Part shown: piece by piece, positions 37,101-45,784 of the stretch
How the letters are laid out: each line of letters starts with the position of its first letter
Position numbering within the stretch: position 1 is the first letter of the stretch
Assembly (NCBI RefSeq): GCF_023159225.1
Contig: NC_063167.1
Location: 68,945,798 to 69,009,797, forward strand
Source of the DNA: Perognathus longimembris pacificus
Taxonomy: Eukaryota; Chordata; Mammalia; Rodentia; Heteromyidae
Direction: 5' to 3'
DNA length: 64,000 nt
The notes under the pieces: generated by a model
The model's database searches: none
Told to the model about the DNA's origin: nothing
The model's input: only the letters and a program-made list of their open reading frames with translations
Program-made: the position numbers and the translations under genes

Positions 37101-40100
37101 CCAGGTTCTTAGCATCTCCATTAAGTGGCTTGATTGTGGGAAAGTTTCCTTTGGATTTTCTACCACCTTTGTCTAAATAACTCAAATTGAGGCCATCCCA
37201 CCAGATTCATGTGTGCAAGACTGCACACAGAGCAAGGAAACCCAAAGATCCTCCCAGCCCTGCTCCCAGGCCACTCTCTGGCTAATGCTCAGGGTCCTCA
37301 AGGCTTGCTATTTGTCTTACCTCAGGTCTGTGCTGTCCGCCAGGGAAATGGCAGGCTTCCTCACCGCACTGCTACAGGCAGCACTGTTGCTGTAGGAGAA
37401 CTGAGAGTCAGCATCATGCCCCAGCAAGGCAGACAAGTACTGTCTCATAGGGCTAGATGCTACAATATATGCTTACATTGCACAAGAGGTCAGAGGACAC
37501 ACTGATTAGGAATTTAAACCCTGGAACAGATTGCCAAATCTCTAAGTTTGAATCCTGACTAACACTTACTTTGTGCACTCAGACAAAGTAGGCAACTTCT
37601 CTGTGCCTCAGTTTCTTCATCTACAAAATAGGGCTAATAACAGTAGTTATGTCATACAACATGAATTAGCACAGGCAATACTCTCAGAACAATGCCTGGA
37701 ACATGTAGCACTTAATGAGTACTCTTAACTATTATTATTAATGGTTGTTGTCCTTACATGAGCAGCAGCTGACCTGTCCATCCGACAAACAATCAGTGGT
37801 GACACAGGCTAGAGCAGCTTTGATTGAGCCTGTGTGTCAGATCTGTGACAGACCTCTTGCTAAGGGAGAAAGTAAAGGGGAAACTGGAGAGTCTATAGGC
37901 TCAAAGGAGAGTTCAAAAGAAGCAGCCTTTTTGTGAGAGATGCCTTAGATCTGGGCAGGTCCTACAGAGTCTGGTGTAAAATCTCTGGTAATAGGGACCC
38001 ATCATTAGTCTCTATTATCTTCAAGGCGTGGTCAAGAAATTACAGCATTATTCAACCTAGGTGATCAGGATACTGTGGGAATAGACCCTCAGCTTCAAGT
38101 GGCCCATTTGCCCATCTCAAAACCAGTTAGTTAGGTTCTCGATCTCCCTTCCCACCACTGTCTTCTCTTCCCTATTTAAGCCCCTCAGCAGAAGTGCTCA
38201 CTCTATTTCCATGTTCAGAAGCTCCACCAAGGCATTGAACGTGCCCACCTCCAGGAGCAGAAAGATGTTGTAGCGCATCCAGAACTGCACTTCTGCTTCC
38301 GAGCTGCACTCCCCAAAGGTGCCTGCAAACACAGGGCACATTGTACCCAGCCTCTCCACACATGGGACTACTGGGCAATGTCAATGGCAGGGGTCCCTAA
38401 GGAGGTCTACACAGTACCTTGGGCAACATAGAGAATTGCTCGGGCCACCTTGAGTCTTTTCTCTCTGGCAGTGACTTCTAAGCCATCTAAGAGCCTCATG
38501 GCATAGGTCCGGTGCTGGTTGGTATCCAGCTCAGTCCACTTCTTGTCTGTCACTGCAGGGAGAGAGACCACTTACAATTGAGCTACAAAAAATCCTGACA
38601 ATGGAGCAGATTGTGTTCGTCCTCTAAATTCAAGACTACGATAGGACCAGAAAGGGTGTTTCTCTCTATGCTGCTCTATGAATTTCAATTGCCTTAAAAG
38701 GCCACCACCAAAATTTCCACAAAGCTCACTCTAAATAAATGTTGTATTTAACCTTAAACAATAATGATACAGGCTTCTCACACTCAAGGAAAACAAGATT
38801 ATTCAGATGATCAAGAAAAATTATATCTCCTGATGCCTATAAAGGGAACTAAGAAAGGGTTGAAATCATCTCACCATGCATCCGGAAGTCCTCCTCAAAG
38901 CACTTTCGGTTCATCAGGAATTCTGGCCCTTCTGTGTAGCTGTAAAGCTCTGCCAAGAACAACACTTATCACCATCAATGCATTCTAAACCCAGTCTTAC
39001 ATGCAGCAGAGAAAGCAAACATCTGCTTCCAATCCAAACTTTGTATGAGTTACAGTGACACCTGGATTATGCTTTCTAGTTACTAAGAGGATCTTAGTAC
39101 TCTAATGGGCACAATGGAGAAGATGGTGACCAGATAATAATCAGAGTGCCAATGGAGCATAAATCCAGGCACTCCTAGTTTGATGTGCATCCATCAGAGA
39201 ATGAACATATATCTATCTTTCAGGTGCCACCTTCTGAGGACCTGAATTATGGAGACCAAAGAAAGCTGCTCATGTTGACCCATGTTACAGATGAACAGCA
39301 GTGACAATAGAAGTGCACATATGCAAGTACACTGGCTGCTGCCCCCTACAAAATACTATTGTAGGAGAAGCCACTGTCAGGGATGTGCATGGCCAAAGGG
39401 CATGACTATCATCTAATACAGGGACTAAGCTCTTTTGCCAACTGAGATAACCACAAATAGACACTTCATAAAAAGAAAAGGCAATCCAAGTAAAAGAAAA
39501 TCAAGGGCTGTGGATATGGCCTAGAGGCAAGAGCGCTTGCCTCGTATACTTGAAGCCCTGGGTTCGATTCCCCAGCACCACATATACAGAAAATGGCCAG
39601 AAGTGGCGCTGTGACTCAAGTGGCAGAGTGCTAGCCTTGAGCAAAAAGAAGCCAGGGACAGTGCTCAGGCCCTGAGTCCAAGGCCTAGGACTGGCAAAAA
39701 AAAAAAAAGAAAAGAAAAAGAAAATCAAAATTTGACTCAGGGTCTAACTCATATAACTAACACATGTATCAATGACAGGACTAACAAGTGACAAAATGAA
39801 CTCCAAAATGATATTAATTCTTAATCATCTTAAAACCAAGTTAAAAAAAAAACTATCTTTAAATAAATGAAGGCTCATATCTTACCTGACAGCTCTGCAG
39901 CCCATTTGTCTGTGTCAGCATATTCAAATTCAAGGTCCGGAGACTCAGAATAGCCCTTTTGATAAAAGCAGAAATTTTGCAAAAGGTCATCCTGAATGCT
40001 TTCCAAAGGGAAAATTACATATGCTTTCAGAAATCCTGTTGCGTCATAGGACACTATTGCTTCCACTTTTTTGATGTTTTATCACAAGCTTGTCTCCGGA

Positions 40101-42558
40101 GCTAGTTCAAGTCTCCCTGTTAAGGCCTGTCAGCACCTTATACTTTGTCTTCAGAGTACTTACTATAAACTATAATTATATACTGGCATGTTTGTTTAAT
40201 GTGTCTCTCTATGAGACTACAAGTTTCCTGAGAACAGGAAGTTTATCCATTGTGCTCATCAGTGATTTCACTGGCTTATATTCAAATATATGCCTGTTAA
40301 GTGAGTGAACACACTTTCTTTTGTTCAGAGAATGGCCTTTGCATATAATCCTGAAAATCCAGAAGCCCCAACTTCTTTCTGGAGAGTGGGCTGTCAACAA
40401 CTCAGGACAAAATGAGTATGGAAATGCTCAGCTTCCCTGCTCTTGTTTCAATTTTTATGGAGATGAGAACTGACAGATTGAGAAGGAAGAAATGGAACAG
40501 ATTGGCTTCCCTCCCACTCAGAAGAGAAGGAAACAAAGAGAATCTTTTTACTGCTAGAGAGGTGATTCCAAGACATTGCCACCTTGGAAACCTTGTATTC
40601 AGAACAGGGCAAAAACAAGGAAGAAATATTTAAGTAAACTCCCTAGGCCTAATTAGACATAGCTCAGTGGAAGAGCATTTGCTTAACATGTATAAAAATC
40701 CCTGGGTTTGATCTTCAGCACTGAAAAGGGGGAAAAAAGAGAGACACACAAGAGATGGGGGATGTGACTCAAGTAATGGAAGTTCCAGCCCTGAGTTTAA
40801 TCCTGAGTACCATGAAAAAGGAAAAAATTAAAACCAAATAACATCTTCTTACAAATTGTGAGGACAAAGACCACTCACAAAATGACATAACCATAAACAA
40901 AAGCTGTACTCCTTAGTCATAGACAATAGTAGATACTTTTATACATTACTGAACTTCAGTTTCTTCATTTACGGAATGGGAATAACAAAAACCTACCTTT
41001 TGGGGGTTAATCTCTTTTTTTTTGAGTGGGGGTCTGGGGTTTAAACTCAGTGCTTCACACTTACCAGGCTCTACCACTTGAGTTATGCCTCCCAGTGCTT
41101 TTAGCTTGAGGTGCTTTTCAGATAGGGTCTGCTGTTTTTATGCCTGGTTGGCTGGAACCAAGATCTTCTAACTTATGTCTGCCATGTAGCTGAGACAAAT
41201 ACTCCCACACCCAGATTTTTCATTGATATGGGGTCCAATTTTCTGCCTAGGCTGGTCTTGAAGAGCAATTCTCCCAATCTTTAGTCCAGCTCGGTTTGGA
41301 ACATTTTTTTTCTTGTCAGTCGTGAGGCTTGATCTCAGGGCCTGTCTCTGTCCCTGAGCTCGTTTGATAAAGGGTAGTGCTCTACCACATTAAGACACAG
41401 TGCCACTTCTAGTTTTATGATAGTTAATTGGAGATAAGAGTTTCATGGACTTTCCTGCCTAGGTTGGCTTTGAACCACTATCCTCAGATCTCAGCCACCT
41501 GAGTAGCCAATCTTAACAAGCATGAACCACCATGATCTGGCTCTGTTTTGAACTTTTTGAGACAGGATCTCTCTTTGTAGTCCAAGCTGGCCTGGAATTC
41601 ACTACGTAGTTCAGGCTGGCCTTGAACTCATGATTTTCCAGGTTTAGCCACCTGAGTACTGGGTTTATAGGCATGTGCCACTACATTGGTGACCTTGAAC
41701 TAACCAAAATTGTGTAGAGCATACAAAGCTCTAATCAAATGTCATCCTCCCTGTCTTTCAGGTACTATCAGGCTCCAAATTACTTGTGTCAGCTACAACT
41801 AGAGGAAGTGTGCAGCATCAGCATTTGTAACAGATTTAGACAGGTCTCCCTTCCTGTTTGACTGGCCTTCCACATACACAGTCTACTTGGAAATTAAAGG
41901 ATAGAAAGAGAAGTTAAAAAGTACCATAGGGTTAGGGGTATAACCCAGCAAGAGAGAGCTTGCCTAGCATGCAAGAGGTCTTCAATTTGATCACCAGCAT
42001 CAAATAAAAATAAAGCTAAATAATATGCATCCAAGAGTATTTTATCTGACTGTGGCTACTTAGGAAAATTTTAAACTATTTTTTATTTTTATTTTTTTTA
42101 ATGACTTTATTTATTTATTGCCAGTCCTGGGCCTTGGACTCAGGGCCTGAGCACTGTCCCTAGCTTCTTTTTGCTCAAGGCTAGCACTCTGCCCCTTGAG
42201 CCACAGCGCCACTTCTGGCCGTTTTCTGTATAGGTGGTGCTAGGGAATAGAACCCAGGGCTTCATGTACACGAGGCAAGCACTGGCTGGGGATATGGCCT
42301 AGTGGCAAGAGAGCTTGCCTCCCATACATGAAGCCCTAGGTTCAATTCCCTGGCACCACATATACAGAAAATGGCCAGAAGTGGCGCTGTGGCTCAAGTA
42401 GCAGAGTGCTAGCCTTGCGCAAAAAGAAGCCAGGGACAGTGCTCAGGCCCTGAGTCCAAGGCCCAGGACTGGCAAAAAAAAAAAAGGGAGGGCTGGGATG
42501 TAGCTCAAGTGGTAGGCCATGTGTCTAGTATGAGCAAAGTGCTGCATTCCATCCCTAG

Positions 42559-42592
<34 letters not shown>

Positions 42593-42879
42593 CTTTCACA
42601 GGAAGATGGGTTCATCATCTCATTATTTTCACAATCCTCCAAACTTCAAAGATTATTGAGTAGGAGCTGGGCACCAGTGGCTCACACCTGTAATCCTAGC
42701 TACTCAGGAGGCTGAGATTAGAGCATGGTGGTTCAAAGCCAGCCAGAGGAGGGAAGTCTATGAGACTTTAATCTCCAATGAACCACAAAAAAGCCAAAAG
42801 TGGAGCTGTGGCTCAAGTGATAGGAGAACCAACTTCGAATCAAAAAGCTGTGCTCAGGCCCCAAGTTTAAGTCCCAGTA

Positions 42880-42956
<77 letters not shown>

Positions 42957-44442
42957 CCTGTTGCTATTTTAAAGAATTCAAGGCAGGCTCAAGATATTTT
43001 CCTCTACTTTGGGCTTACCAATTTTTTCCCCTCTTCCTGACTTGAATGGGACCTGAGCACTGTCCCCGGCTTTTTTTTTGCTCAAGGCTAGCACTCTACC
43101 ACTTGAGCCATAGCGCCACTTCTGGCTTTTTCTGTCTATGTGGTGCTGAAGAATTGAACCCAGGGCTTCATACATGCTAGGCAAGCACTCTACTGCTCAG
43201 CCACATTCACAGCCCAGGCTTACCAATTTTAGGCATGTTTTATCATAGGCTTGAGTTTACAACAAACAAAAATACCAGACCTTTGAGAGGAACTGATTTC
43301 ATAGGTCTAAAGATAGTATCATCACTCTTTGGTATGAGCTGAGACATTACGCTTGGACAATGAAGAATTTCCTCTCATTAGCTGTCTGCTGATCAGGCTG
43401 GGAGCTGTCTCAGGTGAAGCTGCCTGCATAGTAAGTGCTCTGGAAACTAGTAAATGCTCTGGGGACGTGATGATTAAGAAGCCCTAAAATGCCGCGATGT
43501 GTGCGTGTGCCTCCATTCATGAATTCTGCAAAGGGAAGCAGTGGGAGGAATTTTAACTTGGGGCGAGGTGAATAGTCAGCTCCAGACTACGGTGTCTCCT
43601 CAAGGGGAGACACAGCAAACTAGCAAGAGAGAAGGGAATCCAGCGCCCTAACACATTTTTAAATCTGTATTTCCGGTCTTTTTTTTTTAACTGTCCTAGC
43701 ATCAAACACACTGTTATACTAACCACAAGTCGCCGACTGCCCGTGGCCAGTGCCCGCACTGGTTAAGGCTGGTGGGAAGCTGGTATTGTCTCCCTAGCAC
43801 TCTGGCGATCTCTGGCTGCACAGCCCAAGCAGTGATAGTGATCATAAGCTTGGTTCTAAGCGCCTTCGGCCCCCGTCCCTCCCCTGCCTACACGCGCCGT
43901 CCACAGCACGCCCAAGAGCGGAGGCCCCCGGTGATCAGCTGGTGCGCGGGAGGCACCGCACCGGCTCCCGGGGCTCTGGTGGCCCCCCGCGTCCCTGCCG
44001 CGGGCTCGGGCGAGGCCACGCCCACAGCCCCGCGGCCCGGCCAGCCAGCCGCCGGGCTGGGGAGCTCGGCCCCGCGGGGCTCCGGGCTTCCCGCCCCCGG
44101 CCGCGGGAGCCGCCACGCGGCCCCTTTCTCCACACAGTGACAGTTCCCGGGCAAGGCCCGGACGAGTCCCCTCGAAGCCCGGCTTCGCTAGTGCTGGGCG
44201 GCCCCAGGAAAGACGCTGCTGTCGCCCGCCCCCTGCTAGCCTCGCCCCCCGAAGCTCCTGACCTCCGAGTCTTTGCGCTGGTTGCGGTTAAACTCTCGAG
44301 CCTTGCCCCCCGGAAGAAGCCCTCCGCCAGCCCGGGGTGCCCCGGGGGGAGGCTGCGGGGTTGCGGGCGGCGGAGGTGGAGGTGGCTGGGGCTGCTTGTT
44401 GTTCACAGTCAACGGGCCGGGACCGGCAGCCGCCGGCTCCAT
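21783..44442 (-). CDS. STRIP1: Striatin-interacting protein 1, STRIPAK core subunit (21 coding exons)
   Basis: Cytoplasmic scaffold of the STRIPAK complex, which couples striatin/PP2A phosphatase to GCK-type kinases and influences cell shape, Hippo signalling and cytoskeleton (family knowledge). In transcript order the exons are 44442-44263, 39955-39886, 38949-38875, 38552-38418, 38322-38202, 37389-37321, 35329-35223, 35119-34992, 32261-32079, 31536-31319, 30855-30790, 30688-30625, 29128-29057, 28664-28590, 28363-28266, 27258-27132, 26911-26811, 25217-25151, 24722-24618, 23725-23521 and 22030-21783. All borders are GT-AG, phases chain correctly, and the sum is 2514 bp, 837 residues plus stop, equal to the human length as I know it. 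Layout: Pro-rich N-terminus (about 1-45), N1221-type helical domain (about 60-340), acidic linker with [10 protein letters not shown] (about 378-390), DUF3402-type C-terminal domain. Ends [10 protein letters not shown]. No lesions seen. The start is chosen at MEPAAAGPG, although the frame stays open upstream. Confidence 0.97.
23001..23151 (+). mobile_element. Truncated composite SINE
   Basis: Head and tail kept, central part deleted; lies in STRIP1 intron 20, antisense to the gene. Confidence 0.75.
23521..23725 (-). CDS. STRIP1: STRIP1 coding exon 20
   Basis: 205 bp, [20 protein letters not shown] to [10 protein letters not shown]. Acceptor CACCCAG-type (TACCCAG|ATG), donor AATG|GTGAGG. Confidence 0.96.
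24110..24369 (+). mobile_element. Composite SINE with (CAC)n/(CAA)n tail
   Basis: Sense copy; AGATACAGAAA flanks both sides (24098 and 24368 regions), a likely target duplication. Confidence 0.88.
24618..24722 (-). CDS. STRIP1: STRIP1 coding exon 19
   Basis: 105 bp, [20 protein letters not shown] to KWKHSRTM; phase 0 at both ends. Confidence 0.95.
25151..25217 (-). CDS. STRIP1: STRIP1 coding exon 18
   Basis: 67 bp, [22 protein letters not shown]. Acceptor CTGCAG|C, donor CTG|GTGAGT. Confidence 0.93.
25430..25790. promoter_or_regulatory. CpG-clustered element inside STRIP1 intron between exons 17 and 18
   Basis: A roughly 330-bp CpG-rich patch in an otherwise CpG-poor intron, with TGACGT (25520-25525), TACGTCA (25659-25665) and CACGTG (25708-25713). 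Candidate enhancer or internal promoter by composition and motifs only. Confidence 0.4.
26141..26306 (+). repeat. Polypurine (GGA/GAA)n tract
   Basis: About 150 bases almost purely A and G on the + strand, hence polypyrimidine in the STRIP1 transcript, between exons 18 and 17. Confidence 0.95.
26491..26728 (+). mobile_element. Composite SINE
   Basis: Sense copy ending 83 bp before STRIP1 exon 17 on the + strand. Confidence 0.85.
26811..26911 (-). CDS. STRIP1: STRIP1 coding exon 17
   Basis: 101 bp, [20 protein letters not shown] to YITAKN. Donor CAG|GTGATG departs from the usual GTRAGT, but the frame joins exon 18. Confidence 0.94.
27132..27258 (-). CDS. STRIP1: STRIP1 coding exon 16
   Basis: 127 bp, [20 protein letters not shown] to FKLNHVYQ. 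Acceptor TTCTAG|C, donor CAG|GTACAT. Confidence 0.95.
28266..28363 (-). CDS. STRIP1: STRIP1 coding exon 15
   Basis: 98 bp, [20 protein letters not shown] to LPEEM, ending in phase 2. The adjoining intron carries a (CA)n at 28391-28421 only 28 bp before the acceptor. Confidence 0.93.
28391..28443 (+). repeat. (CA)n with (GCAC)n extension
   Basis: CA units to 28421, then GCATGCACGCACGCACGCACGC. Close to the exon 15 acceptor. Confidence 0.92.
28590..28664 (-). CDS. STRIP1: STRIP1 coding exon 14
   Basis: 75 bp, [25 protein letters not shown]. Acceptor TTAAAAG|GGA is weak in pyrimidines close to the junction but the frame fits exactly. Confidence 0.92.
28830..28960 (+). repeat. MIR-like fragment
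   Basis: TCATTTTACAAGCAAGGAAA matches MIR core; weak. Confidence 0.45.
29057..29128 (-). CDS. STRIP1: STRIP1 coding exon 13
   Basis: 72 bp, [24 protein letters not shown]; phase 0 at both ends. Confidence 0.94.
29525..29804 (-). mobile_element. SINE pair: composite remnant plus dimer SINE
   Basis: Remnant B1-like end at 29525-29593 followed directly by a full minus dimer copy from about 29605 to 29804. Confidence 0.85.
30156..30376 (+). mobile_element. Composite SINE
   Basis: Diverged sense copy with A-rich tail. Confidence 0.8.
30625..30688 (-). CDS. STRIP1: STRIP1 coding exon 12
   Basis: 64 bp, [21 protein letters not shown]. Acceptor CTCCAG|T, donor CAG|GTAAGT. Confidence 0.93.
30790..30855 (-). 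CDS. STRIP1: STRIP1 coding exon 11
   Basis: 66 bp, [21 protein letters not shown]. Acceptor TTGGTAG|A, donor CAG|GTAAGT. Confidence 0.93.
30986..31101 (+). repeat. ID-like monomer with (GA)n tail
   Basis: A 65-bp tRNA-like unit (GGCATGGTTCAGAAGTAGAC ... GAGTTCAAACC) followed by about 21 GA units from 31060. Confidence 0.75.
31319..31536 (-). CDS. STRIP1: STRIP1 coding exon 10 (acidic linker)
   Basis: 218 bp, [20 protein letters not shown] through the acidic [16 protein letters not shown] run to PWAPKV. Likely flexible linker between the two helical domains. Confidence 0.96.
31677..31866 (+). mobile_element. Dimer SINE
   Basis: Sense copy with a short deletion in its last third and an A17 tail. 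Confidence 0.9.
32079..32261 (-). CDS. STRIP1: STRIP1 coding exon 9
   Basis: 183 bp, [20 protein letters not shown] to KRGRREHK; in frame at both ends. Contains a short basic patch, KRGRREHK, near its end. Confidence 0.96.
32525..32882 (+). repeat. Old ID-like and B1-like SINE fragments
   Basis: A minus tRNA-like piece at 32525-32600 and a plus B1-ID composite at 32684-32882 (CTGTAATCTGACTACTGTAC, GTGAGACCCTATCTCAGAAA). More diverged than the main families. Confidence 0.55.
32890..33140 (+). mobile_element. Composite SINE
   Basis: Sense copy with purine-rich tail. Confidence 0.88.
33714..33921 (-). mobile_element. Dimer SINE
   Basis: Flanked by perfect 14-bp duplications AGGGACACTGTTCT at 33700-33713 and 33922-33935. 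Confidence 0.93.
33940..34270. promoter_or_regulatory. GC-box / CCAAT / homeodomain-site cluster in STRIP1 intron 8
   Basis: SINE-free block with CCCGCC boxes (33982 and 34011-34018), CCAAT (34122-34126), and TAAT/ATTA half-sites facing each other with a 5-bp gap (34130-34142). Candidate regulatory element; unproven. Confidence 0.35.
34992..35119 (-). CDS. STRIP1: STRIP1 coding exon 8
   Basis: 128 bp, [20 protein letters not shown] to LLLLWKTVL. Acceptor CCCTAG|GC, donor TTG|GTGAGC. It precedes a 2.7 kb intron with a GC-box cluster. Confidence 0.95.
35223..35329 (-). CDS. STRIP1: STRIP1 coding exon 7
   Basis: 107 bp, [20 protein letters not shown] to RAEL. Acceptor GCTCAG|G, donor CTGG|GTAGGA. 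Confidence 0.94.
35388..35487 (+). repeat. B1-like SINE fragment
   Basis: AGTTCAAGGTTAGCCTGGGC is a B1 signature; no ID half. Confidence 0.7.
35739..36186 (+). mobile_element. Composite SINE split by a dimer SINE
   Basis: Outer copy at 35739-35930 and 36134-36186; inner dimer copy 35931-36137. The 16-bp duplication AAAAGCTTAGGGACAG lies on both sides. Confidence 0.9.
35931..36137 (+). mobile_element. Dimer SINE nested in composite SINE
   Basis: Full sense copy with intact GGTTCGATTCC B box and A15 tail. Confidence 0.92.
36361..36570 (+). mobile_element. Dimer SINE
   Basis: CpG-preserving copy (GAAGCGGCGCTGTGG), suggesting youth. Flanked by AGAACAGGGCTAGG-type duplications because it landed at the 5' edge of the next SINE. 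Confidence 0.92.
36577..36771 (+). mobile_element. Older dimer SINE
   Basis: More diverged sense copy directly after the previous one. Confidence 0.85.
37321..37389 (-). CDS. STRIP1: STRIP1 coding exon 6
   Basis: 69 bp, [20 protein letters not shown] and on to DL. Acceptor CTACAG|C, donor GAG|GTAAGA. Confidence 0.93.
37545..37741 (-). repeat. MIR element
   Basis: Long, clear antisense MIR on the + strand: CTGTGCCTCAGTTTCTTCAT, AGAACAATGCCTGGAACATG and the terminal ATTATTATTA. Confidence 0.85.
38202..38322 (-). CDS. STRIP1: STRIP1 coding exon 5
   Basis: 121 bp, [20 protein letters not shown] to LLNMEI, ending phase 2 at donor AGA|GTGAGC. Confidence 0.94.
38418..38552 (-). CDS. STRIP1: STRIP1 coding exon 4
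   Basis: 135 bp, [20 protein letters not shown] and on to ARAILYVAQ. Acceptor CCTGCAG|TG, donor CAAG|GTACTG. Confidence 0.94.
38875..38949 (-). CDS. STRIP1: STRIP1 coding exon 3
   Basis: 75 bp encoding [20 protein letters not shown] and on to RMH. Acceptor TTGGCAG|AG, donor ATG|GTGAGA (last exon base G). Confidence 0.93.
39505..39716 (+). mobile_element. Dimer SINE
   Basis: Flanked by AAAAGAAAATCAA (39492-39504) and a matching copy near 39717-39728. Confidence 0.92.
39886..39955 (-). CDS. STRIP1: STRIP1 coding exon 2
   Basis: 70 bp encoding [20 protein letters not shown] through ELS, plus one base. Acceptor AAAAG|GGC, donor CAG|GTAAGA. Confidence 0.94.
40650..41010 (+). repeat. Old ID-like monomers and MIR fragment
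   Basis: Two ID-like units at 40650-40840; antisense MIR core (CTTCAGTTTCTTCATTTACG) at about 40940-41000. Confidence 0.55.
41018..41223 (-). repeat. Diverged composite SINE
   Basis: GTTTAAACTCAGTGCTTCAC and CACTTGAGTTATGCCTCCCA are ID-like; the rest is B1-like. Confidence 0.6.
41305..41541 (-). mobile_element. Composite SINE
   Basis: Minus copy with both halves. Confidence 0.85.
41556..41695 (-). repeat. B1 (proto-B1-like) SINE
   Basis: TTTGAGACAGGATCTCTCTT and CAGGCTGGCCTTGAACTCAT are antisense B1 signatures. This confirms a rodent source. Confidence 0.9.
41928..42017 (+). repeat. ID-like monomer
   Basis: GGGTTAGGGGTATAACCCAG to GATCACCAGCATC with A-rich tail. Confidence 0.7.
42120..42486. 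mobile_element. Two dimer SINEs head to head
   Basis: Minus copy 42120-42283 is cut by a plus copy 42284-42486; together they form an inverted repeat able to fold in RNA. Confidence 0.9.
42491..42590 (+). repeat. ID-like monomer with (CA)n tail
   Basis: GGCTGGGATGTAGCTCAAGT, then CA units from 42561. Confidence 0.8.
42665..42954 (+). mobile_element. Composite SINE with long (CA)n tail
   Basis: Sense copy; 70-bp CA tract with one interruption. Confidence 0.9.
43048..43215 (-). mobile_element. Dimer SINE (truncated)
   Basis: Minus copy lacking its poly-T end; in STRIP1 intron 1. Confidence 0.85.
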
Positions 44443-44580
44443 CTTGGCTGCTCCACACCCCCTGCTCGAGTTCGCGGACCGTCCGTCGCCGTCCGGCAAC
44501 TCTCGCGTGATTTCCCCCAGGAACGTTCCCCGGTCGCCATGTTGAGTGTGGCGACAAGTGCCGAACGCCATCTTGGCTGC
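43850..44580 (-). promoter_or_regulatory. STRIP1: STRIP1 CpG island promoter with YY1-like motifs
   Basis: Very high GC and CpG over exon 1 and its flanks, no TATA box. On the - strand GCAGCCAAGATGGCG (44580-44566) matches the YY1 core, a motif typical of start-proximal TATA-less promoters. A weaker copy, GCCAAGATGGAGCC, overlaps the chosen start codon near 44448-44436. Confidence 0.7.
44263..44442 (-). CDS. STRIP1: STRIP1 coding exon 1
   Basis: 60 codons, MEPAAAGPG to RKDSE, ending at donor GAG|GTCAGG. Contains a run of seven prolines and lies in a CpG island. It is followed by a 4.3 kb intron that is packed with SINEs. Confidence 0.95.
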
Positions 44581-45366
44581 CTGTCACTGCCTGAGATTCC
44601 TTCTTCCAGAAGTCCTTTCTTTTCAACCTTTTCATTCTGTTCCCGTTTGGGTGTCATTCTACCGTCGTTCCTTCAGTCTCGTTGACCTTCCTCTTTGCAC
44701 AGTTACCAGGGCCACTGCCCCTAATCAGGGCCTGAAGCAACATTATAGGGAACAAAATGAAATCCCAGTCATACAGTTGATGGTCACGTGCAGGACAGAT
44801 ACAAACAAACGAATAAATATAGCACTGTGCATTTGTGTGCTGGGATTTGAACTCAGAACCTAGAACTTGGTGGGATTCTCTGCTGGGAAGCTGCTGCTTC
44901 TGTCCAAGACACAGTTTTGGCAATTGAATTCAACGAACATTTAATAAATGTCTCCTGTGTTCCAGACACTGGAATAGAATGGAGCAGTCACGGTACATAG
45001 CAGGGCCTGGTAGCCAGAACCATATGGCTACTACACTGAATAACAGGTGAGGGAGGAATGGGAGGGATGGTCAATGGGGACCAGAGCATAGGTGGGTGGA
45101 ATAACTTGTAATATTCTATTAGCACACCGTTGACAACAATGGATTGAATGTTTCAGAATCACTTTATAGAGAGGATTTCAAATGTTCCCTATGCAAGATA
45201 ATGGTACTAGGTAATATAAGTAGTAGAAAGGGCAATTACCCTGGCTTAAGTAGCATACAGTGTATACATGAATTAAAATGCTACACGGTACTCCCTAAGT
45301 GTGTACAATTATGTGTAAATTAAAATATGTTGATTAATTTTAGAATATTTGGCAGATAAGTGCAAG
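44581..45366. other. Region upstream of STRIP1
   Basis: Unique sequence. A MIR/L2-like piece (ACGAACATTTAATAAATGTC) lies at about 44930-45000. No exon is supported. Confidence 0.5.
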
Positions 45367-45784
45367 GAGTACGTGCCAGTGGCACACACCTATAATCCTA
45401 CTTACTCAGGAGGCTGACATACCTAAAGTACCTAAAGATAATGGTTCAAAGCTAGCCTGGGCAAGAAAGTCTATGAGACTTTTTTTTTTTTTTTTGGCCA
45501 GACCTAGGCCTTGGACTTAGGGCCTGGGCACTGTCCCTGTCTTCTTTTTGCTCAAGGGTAGCACTACCTCTTGAGCCACAGCACTACTTCTGGCCTTTTC
45601 TGTTTATGTGGCGCTGAGGAATTGAATCCAGGGCACTGTGCGCGCTGGGCAAGCACTCTACCACTGAGCCACATTCCCAGCTTCGAAGAGACTTCTCCAA
45701 GCAAAAAAAAACCCCAAAGTGGAGCTGTGGTTCAAATGGTAGAGTGCTATTTTCATTGAATGGAAAAAGTAAGGGAGCTGGGCT
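45367..45784 (+). mobile_element. Composite SINE split by a dimer SINE and then by provirus A
   Basis: Outer halves 45367-45480 and 45688-45784. A minus dimer SINE occupies 45481-45682. The outer SINE's tail resumes beyond the provirus at about 52178 (GGGAGCTAAAGACAGCACC). Confidence 0.8.

Noticed and set aside
43772..44685. 247-codon + strand frame opposite STRIP1 exon 1
   Set aside because: CpG-island shadow of exon 1; no family resemblance.
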